Positions 56,064 to 64,000 of a DNA stretch of 64,000 nucleotides are shown piece by piece; within the stretch, counting starts at the first letter, position 1, and each line of letters starts with the position of its first letter. The notes beneath the pieces are model-generated. The model had not been told where the DNA came from. It saw nothing but the letters and a program-made list of their open reading frames with translations, and ran no database searches. A program made the position numbers and the translations under genes. Origin of the DNA: Hyparrhenia diplandra (taxonomy: Eukaryota > Streptophyta > Magnoliopsida > Poales > Poaceae); contig JADLZK010012248.1 in the NCBI GenBank assembly GCA_015847255.1, positions 1,426,001-1,490,000 on the forward strand, written 5' to 3'.

Positions 56064-58016
56064 CCGCGGAGAAATATTATTGTTATCTTTCGGGCGCTCT
56101 CGTTGCTCTTTCGCTGGAGCGACGCTGGGGCGACAACCCTTGCCGCCGCCGCCCCTCCACCGGTTCCCTTCCTCCCGCCCGCGCCGCTGAAAAGCGGACC
56201 ACCCCCTCATCGAAGGGCCGAGTGGGGAAGGCGCGCAGCGTGGCCTCTCCCCTCCTCCGGCGGATCTGGCGGCGCGATCGCCCGAGCTCTCGAGGAAGCT
56301 TCGTCGGCGCTGGGGCGCGGGGCAGCGTGCTGTCGTTATCAGATCCGGCGTTGTCCCGGCCGGATCGGGGGGCTGCGCGGTGGTGCGTGGGGGACGCGCG
56401 GAGCGGCAGCGGCGCCGGGCGGTTCAGTGGTCGCCACGGACTGCACCGCAGCAGCGCCGCCGGCGCTGGTCGACGGGCGGCGGGGCGGCCGTGTGGGTGG
56501 CGAGGGGAGGCGGGGGCGTGAGCGGTAGCGACGGCGGTGTTTATCGGCCGGTGCCGCCGCCGGGCCGATTTCGCCATGGCGGTCGGAGATGGTGGAGCCG
56601 GGGCGTTGTGCGGGCGACGGTCTTTGCGACAAGATAGCCGGGTACTCCCCTTCTTCCCTCGCCGGCGATTCTCGTACGGCGCCACCATGGTGGTGGGGCT
56701 GGGGGCTGGCAGTGCTTGCTAGTGGTGCCAAGGTGGTGCCTCGGGTGGTGCCGGGCTTCTTCCGGTACGCGGCGATGTGGATGTGGCGGGGGAGCGGGCT
56801 ACGGCACGCCATGAGCGTCTGGCGGTATATGGTGCTGAGGCGGGACGAAAAGCCTTCACCGACGCTTGTTGGTGGTGATGGTGGCGGCGCCCTTGGGGCG
56901 CGTTTTTTTCCCAGGGGGGCATCATTGCGGGACATCATTTGCTGCACGGGGCTCGGGGTGAAAACCCTATCCATCTCGTGGGACGTGTGACGGCAGCGCC
57001 ATTGGCGTTGTGCCCTCCTTGGAGGCGCGTCACATTCAGAGACCTGTCTCGGCTTGTGGCATTGGTGGTGCTGGTTGGTTGGTGGTGTTGCCCGTGCGCA
57101 GCAGCAAAGGCGGTGCGCTAGGTCCGTGTTGGTAGCCTTGGGCTGGCGCGCATGGTGCGGTGGTGACCCCGGTGACGGCGTGGCTTTGGTGTTGCTCTCA
57201 ATGTGGTTTTCGTGGCAAGGATCCTTGAGCAACGCCCAGTGTGGCGGGCGGAGGTCCCCCGTACACTTTAAGGTGGTTGTTTTTCTGAGGAGTTTGAGGC
57301 GGTGGGTGAGGTGCGGCTCGTGTTGATGTCCCAATCCCACCGAGATCCCCCACGCATTGAGCGTTAAGGTTGACTGCATTGTTGTTGCGGTGGGAGTGTT
57401 CTACTGAAACAAGGCTGGAGCGGGGGGATCGACGGTCATGTGTATGCGGCATGACGATGACAACCCCCGTGGTGGAGGAGTTTCGAAGTTGTCGCCGGGG
57501 CTTGCAGCGGTCGCGGCATTTGGTGTGGCACAGCGTTGGTGACGGCGGCGTAGTTCACGGTGGCTTACTTTCGGCTCCTCTCCCAGGTTGTGGTGGTGTA
57601 GTGTTTTGTTGTGTGCGTTGTTTGAGTGCGTTGTGGTTGGAGGCTCATGTTGATGTCTCAATCCAACCGAGCGGTGCTTCATGTTTATCTTCTCCCATCC
57701 GAGTTGGTGTTAGTTGAGTGGTAGCTAGTAGTGGGGTGTGTTGTTAGTGGAGCTGTGAGTGGAGGCTCGCGTTGATGTCCCAATCCAACCGAGCGGAGCT
57801 TCTTGTTTATTTCTCTCCCACCCGAGTTATCATTAGTTGAGTGGTAGCTAGTAGTGGGTGAGTAGCAAGTGGTAGGTGGAGTGGTTCACTCCCCTAAGTT
57901 GTTTGGTTTTGGGTCCAGTTTCCAATCAAAAAACTGGGCGGGCGCTTGCCTTTTTTCTCTTTCTTCGTCTAATAGAAATCGCGGCAAAGTTTTTGCCGTC
58001 CTGTCTAAAAAAAAAA
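56064..58016 (+). mobile_element. 1.95-kb GC-rich retroposon with poly(A) and 17-bp TSD
   Basis: The 17-bp target duplication aacatttcccattacta is perfect (56047-56063 and 58017-58033). The insert ends gtttttgccgtcctgtct plus an A run of about a dozen, so it was reverse-transcribed from a polyadenylated plus-strand RNA. Its body is GC-rich with overlapping open frames on both strands but no reverse-transcriptase or endonuclease motif. A ~122-bp unit (ggaggctc-tgttgatgtc, caatccaaccgagcgg, gttgagtggtagctagtagt) is duplicated at 57639 and 57761, with a diverged third copy near 57315. It is either a non-autonomous LINE derivative or a retrocopy of a non-coding transcript. Confidence 0.8.
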
Positions 58017-58157
58017 AACATTTCCCATTACTAGTCTAGGCAGAATATATGATATAAGCACATCCCATAAGTCAAAAGCAGTAAGGAAAAAATGATGCCA
58101 GTACGTGCTTTCAAAACAGAGGAGAACCAGAGCAAGCAGAACAGAGCAAAACATTAC

Positions 58158-58664
58158 CAGTGCCAGAGGAGGCTGCTTCGACATCCGTGGCACTGGAACC
58201 AGGGAGGTAGTTGCCCAAGGAAAGCCCATTGAAGGCAGTGGTGAAGGCATTTGCTAGGTCGTCGTCATGTTGCGACGGCTTGGAACTGTCCATTGCCTGT
58301 TGTTCAACTTCAGCGTTGTGTGGTGATCCAGAACTGAATGTGAAGCACGGCGGCACTAATGCGCCATGTAGCTGAGGAGCAGCAATGAGTCGAGGCCCCA
58401 GAACTGCAGAGGTTTCTAGGGCAGCCCCTGCCAACCTGATAACTGGTGCACACTGAACCAATTCTCGTCCACGGATGGTGGCACCCTGGCGAGCTTTCGG
58501 TTGGCGCCGTTGCTGACGACATCGACGGCCAATGTCAGCGGAGGTGCCGTCATGGTGGATGGTGAAGGAGAGGTCCGTGGGTAGTACCAGTGCTGCAGTC
58601 AACGACTGGTAGGTGTTGTCATCGGTGGTGAAGGAGCTCGTCTTGAGTCTCTTGACATCACCAC
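58158..58664 (-). CDS. exon B: C-terminal extension of the NLR-like gene
   Basis: The exon begins after tttgcag (acceptor 58665-58666) and ends at ctg|gtaatg (donor 58156-58157). Joining to the upstream LRR exon is in phase: one base G plus GT gives Gly, reading GRTSG-GDVKRLKTSSF. The 169 residues contain DDNTYQSLTAALVLPTDLSF, a basic stretch RRCRQQRRQPKARQG, then CFTFSSGSPHNAEVEQQAMD, NAFTTAFNGLSL and a Ser/Gly-rich end. Nothing here resembles an LRR, and no integrated domain that I know is recognisable. The frame is uninterrupted. Its second half is duplicated at 55074-55345. Confidence 0.6.
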
Positions 58665-58812
58665 CTGCAAATTTGTATAAACAGACGGAGATTGGTTTTA
58701 GTAATAGGAGCAGCAATTGGTATCATTCAAGGCGATGAAAATCAATGAGAAATAGAGGAAAGTTGGGATGCATATAGTATTAGTTTTGTTTAGATGAAGA
58801 ATCCAACCATAC

Positions 58813-59890
58813 CTGAAGTGCGGCCGATGTGAACGACTTGTTGTTCTGACAAATCAGCTACGGAGGGAGGCTTTGGCTGTGTTGTGTGAACTGTCGACTG
58901 CCTGCGTCTTCGCGGCCTTAGGCGTACTCGGTTGCCTTCAGTTGAAGGGTGGTGATCGCTATCAAAACTGGGAAACTTCGGGTGCTTGGCAAGTGCTTTC
59001 TTAATGACATTTTCTACACGCAAAATATTCACTATGGTGCCGAATATACCACACTCGACCTCCGTGAGTTGGAAGAGATGCTTAAGACCAAAATCAAGAC
59101 GACCATTACTCACAGAAATTGTTATATCTGCATCAAAGTCAAAATGGAATTCTTCCAGCTTTGGCATGGATCCAGCTTCAAACGTCAGCATGGGGATACT
59201 GGGCCTACTCTTAGCTTCTGTATCCATGCCTGGTGAATTGCCGGCTACCCAGAAATGCCTCAATCTTCTGTATCCATGCCTGTTGCGGACCACAAGTCGT
59301 TCTTTGTCTGTCGAATGTATGCCTTCAACGTTGTTTACTATCTACAGTGTCAGATCGACAAGAACTGGTAGGTCACCAAGAATACAAAGACTTTCCTGAT
59401 CCAGTTTCTTCATTCTCATATCCAATCCTTCAATGTTGACAAGTGACTTCATCCACCTTGGCACCCTTGGCAAGGGATTCGTCTTGAAAACAAGCTTTCT
59501 TAGGCTAGCAGAGCACCACGGCACCTCAAGGATGACGTCATCCCCTGATTCTCCATACTCATCAAATTGTACCTCAAAAGTTTGAAGCTTATTTAGCCGT
59601 TGAAAAGAAGAAACCATCTTTTTATAAGATCCACGTAGCTTTCCTCGTCAATACCACAAGAAATGATAACGAAGAGTATGTCCAGATGCCTCATCTTTGT
59701 TAAATTGCCAATTTCTTCAACAAAAATAGCTGCTGCCGTTATGTCCATTCCTATTGAATTTAACTCCTCCAATGCCTGCATGCTTTTAATTCCAGTGGGA
59801 AGGCAGTTTGGCCTCCAAGGACACGGTAGGTTGACAAGTCTTTTTAGTCGAACTATAGATGTTGGTAATTGGAGTGTTGGCTTTGCCCAG
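58813..59890 (-). pseudogene. LRR region of a truncated NLR-type resistance gene
   Basis: The minus strand reads LQLPTSIVRLKRLVNLPCPW, SMQALEELNSIGMDITAA, EEIGNLTKMRHLDILFV, then SLVNIEGLDMRMKKLDQES and LGDLPVLVDLTL. It ends FQLTEVECGIFGTIVNILRV and KKALAKHPKFPSF. These are the regular 'L..L..L' repeats and the usual closing segment of grass CC-NB-ARC-LRR proteins, intracellular immune receptors. The NB-ARC and coiled-coil parts are absent: similarity stops at about 59890, where unrelated sequence begins. A frame change near 59600 and a TAG at 59342-59344 break the frame. The exon ends at tcag|gtatgg (58813) and splices to exon B. Confidence 0.75.
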
Positions 59891-60380
59891 GAACACTCAC
59901 ACGAACGCAAGGAACAAAAAGCTTGGCGACGAACGCCCCAGCCGACGGACGGCCTGTATGTTGGCTTTCTTATTCACTGGACTTGCCAGGAGCACGCCTC
60001 CACGTCCGGCCTTCCTGCCATGATCCGCATGACCTGCACAACGTTGTCGTGAGCCATTCGCTCTCCCGGACGACGCGGCCATCTACATGCAGATCGGCAC
60101 CACGCACACCTATACCTCCTAACTGCCTAAACAAACTAACAAACTCCAACAGACGTTGCAGCAATCCTGCAACTTCCTAGACCCATACGTGACACACACG
60201 TACCACAACTGAAACCCGTGTACGTGACGCACACATGCACGTACACGAGCTGGACACTCTACGCGCCAAGGACGCAGCCTGACGCCACACAACACCGTGC
60301 GCCATGGAGAATCTTTTTGCTAATTTGACAGTTTTTTTAAACTAATTACAAGATTAACACGGGTTGATTTCTTTTTCCAA
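59891..60380. other. unassigned sequence upstream of the LRR break
   Basis: A minus-strand frame (60164-59970) reads MLQRLLEFVSLFRQLGGIGV and RGADLHVDGRVVRESEW. It looks protein-like but matches nothing I recognise. The acgtgac-cacac words around 60185-60235 form a short repeated stretch. This segment replaced the 5' part of the NLR gene by insertion or rearrangement. Confidence 0.35.
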
Positions 60381-60393
60381 AAATAGCACATTT

Positions 60394-60560
60394 GGAGGCG
60401 CCTTTGCCAAAGGCGCCTCAATTGCACACTGAGGCGCCATGCATGGCGGCGCCTCGCCACGCCACGGCGCCTCAAGGCCGCCGACGTGGCTGGCCTTGAG
60501 GCGCCACATGCAAAGGCGCCTCGCCTCGTGCTTCAGCGCCGTTCCCAAAGGCGCCTCAAG
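60394..60560. repeat. cluster of GGCGCC palindromes
   Basis: Eight GGCGCC words occur in about 160 bp (60397 to 60555), mostly as gaggcgcc or ggcgcctc in alternating orientation, e.g. aggcgcctttgccaaaggcgcct. The cluster precedes the transposase gene and may be part of the transposon's end or its promoter. Confidence 0.75.
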
Positions 60561-60899
60561 ACCCGCCATCACCCGCGCCGTGGCTCCCTTCTCCCTTCCT
60601 CCTCATTCTCTTCGCCGCCGCGCCGCGGGGTTAGGGCTTGGGCGCCGCGCGCCGCCGCTAGAAGCCGCCGTCGCCGCCGCCGCCGCCAGTACCACGCCTC
60701 CGCCGCCGCCGCCCGAGAGACGACGGCTGCCGCCCCCGGCCGGCCCGGCGGCTCCCCGGAGGCCCCCGCCCGATTCGCCGCCGCCATTGCGCCGCCGGCT
60801 GGGGCCTCCATCACCCGAGCCCGGCGGGCGGCCACGCCGGCGCAGGCCATTGGAGCCGGAGGCCCTACCTCCATCTCAATTTTTCGTAGACATTGCAAG
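60561..60899 (+). other. GC-rich leader exon of the MULE gene (putative)
   Basis: Pro/Ala/Arg-coding low-complexity sequence ends at ttgcaag|gtatacc, a good splice donor (60899/60900). The AT-rich stretch to about 61172 behaves like an intron ending ttttgtag just before ATG 61173. No conserved protein is seen, so an untranslated leader is more likely than coding sequence. Confidence 0.4.
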
Positions 60900-61172
60900 G
60901 TATACCTCTTCTCATTTTTTTTTTCTAGTGTAAATGACATTGTAATTATGTGTAGCTATAATGTTTAGATTAGTTTCAGCACCGTATAGGTAGTTCTAGT
61001 GAGTTAGGTTTAGCGATTTGGTGTTAGATCTTGTAGGTAGTTTTATTTATTTATATTTATTCTAGGGAGCTAGTTATGGTACTTAGTTGCAATATTTAGG
61101 CATTACAATTACACTTAGGGTTGTTAGTTTGTCGCGTGTCGCCTCGCCGATGAACCGGTCATATGGTTTTGT

Positions 61173-63903
61173 AGATGGATTGTTTTTGTCCGTGTCTTTT
61201 ACGGAGGTACCGTGAGTAAAGAGGCTTGTATGTTTGATGGCATGGAGGAGGATTTGAGATGTTTGACGAACCTCCTAGCTACGATGCTCTTTTGCTACGA
61301 TTGAAACAAAAGTTTGGTGTGGAGGTCGCGCTTAGTGGGAGGTTCGATGCAGGGTCCACTAGGCCGCGCTATGTCATGATGCCCTTGCTTGACTCGGCTC
61401 ACTGGACCCGCTACAACCGGGTCCTACAAGGTTGCAATTGTAAAATGCCTGAGGTGGTGGTGGAGAGATGTATAGCTGATGATCAGGATGACGATGATGG
61501 CCCTTACTCCGATTTTCATGGAGGCGGTCCCGAGGCAATGGAGGAAGATACGTAATTGACGGTCATTTGACGCAGATCATCCGTAGATTAGATCACCAGG
61601 TTTGGCAGACGATACCTACGATGTGGATGATTTCGAGCGGGAGGAGGAGGAGGTACAGGAGGAGGAGAGGATCGATGATTTGGTAGGCAGTGAGTCTGAG
61701 TCCGAGGATGATTATGAGGAGGAGAGGATGTCCCCCCCGCTCACTCTGTGCCAACAGGATTACCGATCAAGAACTTCATGCAATGCCGGTGCAAGGAAGA
61801 CTAACTAGAGAAGAGGATGCCGATGTTCCCCCTCCCGGCTCCTTTGTTCGTTTCAAATTGGCACAGCCCTATGTTCCACCGGATCCGCATACAGAGAGAC
61901 GAGTTGATGCGCTTGCGGTCTTTGGGCGTACCTTTAGAGGGCGTTCCCAACTACGAGGGACGTTAGCATGACCGATATGGCAGCCTCAATGACACCGCCT
62001 AGAGTTGTGCAGGCAGTCCGTGCACAATCATGAGAATGTTATCCTTTCTAAGGGGATGCTTTTCAAGTACATTAGCCGAGCTAAAGTTGTTTATGCAAAA
62101 CTATGTCGCCCACCACCACAGCCGTACAAGGTAACTCATTCGACAAGGAGGTGATGTACTATGTGGAATGCAAAAACCGCGATCGAAAAACGGTTGTATG
62201 TGGAGGGTAAATGCTCGGAAGAAGGTAGATGGCAAGTGGAAGATAACCCGAAAGTGGTGCAACCCCACACATGTGCCGATAACAAGTCAAATGAGAAGCA
62301 TCCTCAACTCACGGCACAGCACCTTGCCCGTCGCGATATTGGGTCTTGTTGATGACAACAACGATGTTTCAATATCGCCCTTGATCCGGCCAATAGTCGG
62401 ATTTACTCAAGATATGCCCCTTTATGGGAAGGTTTGGCGTGCTAAGCGATTGCATTGCAGATTCGATGGGGGTACCGGCAAGAAGCGCATACATGTGGTT
62501 CCTAGAATATTATGTGCAATGAGGTACTACAACCCCGGGCTGAAATGGTTCATAGACATCGGCGGTATCACTTACCGATCACAATCAGGGAAAGTGAGGC
62601 ATGTGTTGAAACGTGTGTTTTGGTCCTTTGCAATGCACGGAACATGCATTTCAATATTGTCGCCCGTTGTTCTAGTTGATGGCACCTTCCTAACAGGGAA
62701 GTACAAGGATGTGTTGATGATGGCAGCTGCCGTTGACCCGAGAAGCAAATAGTACCGCTGGCATTTGCATTGGTAGAGGCAGAGTGCAATGAGTCATGGT
62801 CGTGGTTCATGTGGCATCTAAGGGTTCATGTGCTTGGTCCAAATCGCAAGGTTTGTATGATATCGACCATCACGCGGGTCTCCTTAATGCCGCCGATGAA
62901 CAAATAGAGGGTCACCCGCCTTTGGTCCATCGATGGTGCATGCGTCATTTCGCCGCTAATTATTGGCGGTGTCAGAGGAAGAAGGAGGTTTGTGCTAAGG
63001 TTAAGGAGCTGTGTTGTGTCCTTACCCAAACCGAGTTCAAGGCTACGAAGGCTGAGCTTGATAAAATGATGAACCCACGGGGGAGTGCATGGTTGTAGCG
63101 TCAGATGGAGAAGAAGGAGAAGTGGGCGTTAGCATATGATGAGGGTGGATGGCGTTGGGGCATAATGACTACGAACTCGTCCGAATCTTTCAACCGTGTG
63201 TTCAAAGGTGTTAGAGCCTTGCCGATTATGCGGAATAGTTGAGTACTCGTTTACGAAGTGCAATGAGTATTTTGTAAAGCGTTGGGGCAAGGCCTGGCAA
63301 GGCTTGCCCGGCAAGGATGGTCCGTTTGGAGAGGCTGCTAGGGAATTCATAACGAGCAAGAGGCTTGGTCGAAGATGCAGATAGGCGAACCGTACGGGCC
63401 AAATAGGCAGGTTTATAGTGTGCGAGGCCGGGGTGGTACAACCTTGGGTGGCGAACGCTATGGAGGCATCAATTACAGGGTCGATCTAGAGAAAGTGGAG
63501 TGTACTTGTAACGTACCTCAGATCATGCATGCCCCTTGCAGTCACATGATAACTGCGTGCAAGGTCATCAGATATGACTACAAAGATCTCCCTTATATGT
63601 CACCACTGCATCGCCCGAGAGTACACGCTTAAGGTTTGGGAAAAGTCCTTTGAGCCCTACCTTGATGAAACACAGTGGCCGCCTTACCATGGTTTGGACT
63701 ACCTTCCCGATCACAAACTGGAGAAGACGGGGAAGGGCAGGCGGAAGACGAAGCGGCTTAGAGGTGATATGGATGCCATCAAAGGTTACGGGAAAGACAG
63801 ATTTGCAGGGGGGGACTTCGACGAGACACGTGGCACAAATAACTGTTCTGTTTGCGGTGAGCCTGGGCACAAGGCTTCGAGACATAGAAGGGAAGGGCAA
63901 TAA
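61173..63903 (+). pseudogene. Mutator-like (MULE) transposase
   Basis: The reading starts near ATG 61173 (VFYGGTVSKEACMFDGMEED) and continues in shifted frames. MFDEPPSYDALLLRLKQKFG is an N-terminal PB1-like region. An acidic linker follows (DDFEREEEEVQEEERIDDL), then the zinc-binding segment with VNARKKVDGKWKI and HPQLTAQHLARRDIG. The DDE domain has VLVDGTFLTGKYKDVLMMAA, MISDHHAGLLNA and TTNSSESFNRVFKGVR. The SWIM finger is CTCNVPQIMHAPCSHMI, and the CCHC knuckle CSVCGEPGHKASRH is just before the stop at 63901-63903. All catalytic residues (D, D, E) are visible. Frame changes near 61258, 61560, 61800, 62150-62250, 62750, 62850 and 63235, and a TAG at 63096-63098, interrupt it. Terminal inverted repeats were not found; the 3' end may lie beyond the window. 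Confidence 0.85.
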
Positions 63904-64000
63904 GGGTATACAAATTAATTTTTGTTACATTGTTGTTACATTGTTTTTACATTGTATACAAATAACTAGCACCTCAAATTGTTACATTGTTTATAGTTTT
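63904..64000 (+). other. 3' flank of the MULE gene
   Basis: AT-rich, with ttgttacattgtt-type repeats, which probably form the 3' untranslated region. The window ends here. Confidence 0.5.

Noticed and set aside
56339..57379. 346-codon open frame on the minus strand
   Set aside because: It lies entirely inside the plus-strand retroposon with TSD and poly(A). Its composition (His, Pro, Arg rich, no motif) is what antisense GC-rich DNA gives.

Overview
This is a plant nuclear window, most likely from a grass of the Pooideae type. The evidence is nested LTR retrotransposons with grass-type pol and spacer sequences, CACTA and Mutator-like DNA transposons, a tRNA-derived SINE, very GC-rich 5' exon-like blocks and an NLR-type leucine-rich-repeat fragment. 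There are no rRNA genes, bacterial operons or CRISPR arrays. Almost nothing is an intact single-copy gene. The window is a repeat nest with one plant resistance-gene fragment and one transposase gene.

Layout. 1-5.86 kb: low-copy-looking sequence with weak exon remnants, a GC-rich gene-like block and a retroposon tail. 5.86-16.33 kb: a non-autonomous LTR element with ~4.05-kb LTRs and only ~2.4 kb inside (LARD-like, Tekay/chromovirus-type ends, initiator tRNA-Met PBS). 16.34-17.47 kb: a strikingly CpG-enriched non-coding block. 17.5-39.2 kb: a nest. An inverted LTR (D) abuts the degenerate internal region of a gypsy element (C). C's 3' LTR is split by element A (minus strand, TSD ATGGG). A has gag and two protease-like domains but no reverse transcriptase or integrase, and is itself split by its small relative B (minus strand, TSD CTTAT).

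39.2-45.4 kb: CACTA-like sequence with two related GC-rich exon blocks, a ~515-bp tandem array and a right terminus at 45424. It interrupts a copia gag (45.4-46.0 kb). 46.1-47.1 kb: a long perfect-looking hairpin and short repeats. 47.2-53.0 kb: a tRNA-derived SINE (minus strand) interrupted inside its tRNA-like head by chromovirus F (TSD GGCAG). F keeps integrase and chromodomain, but its 5' LTR is rearranged into a large palindrome.

53.4-59.9 kb (minus strand): a 5'-truncated NLR-like gene. It has leucine-rich repeats, a spliced C-terminal extension that is not a standard NLR part, and a second diverged copy of that extension exon. A 1.95-kb retroposon with a 17-bp TSD sits between the two copies. 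60.4-63.9 kb (plus strand): a Mutator-like transposase gene with DDE, SWIM and CCHC motifs, preceded by a block of GGCGCC palindromes.

Many coding remnants are broken by single-base shifts, and LTR partners also differ by small indels. Some frameshifts may therefore be consensus errors rather than true mutations. All family names rest on motifs read by eye; no database search was possible.
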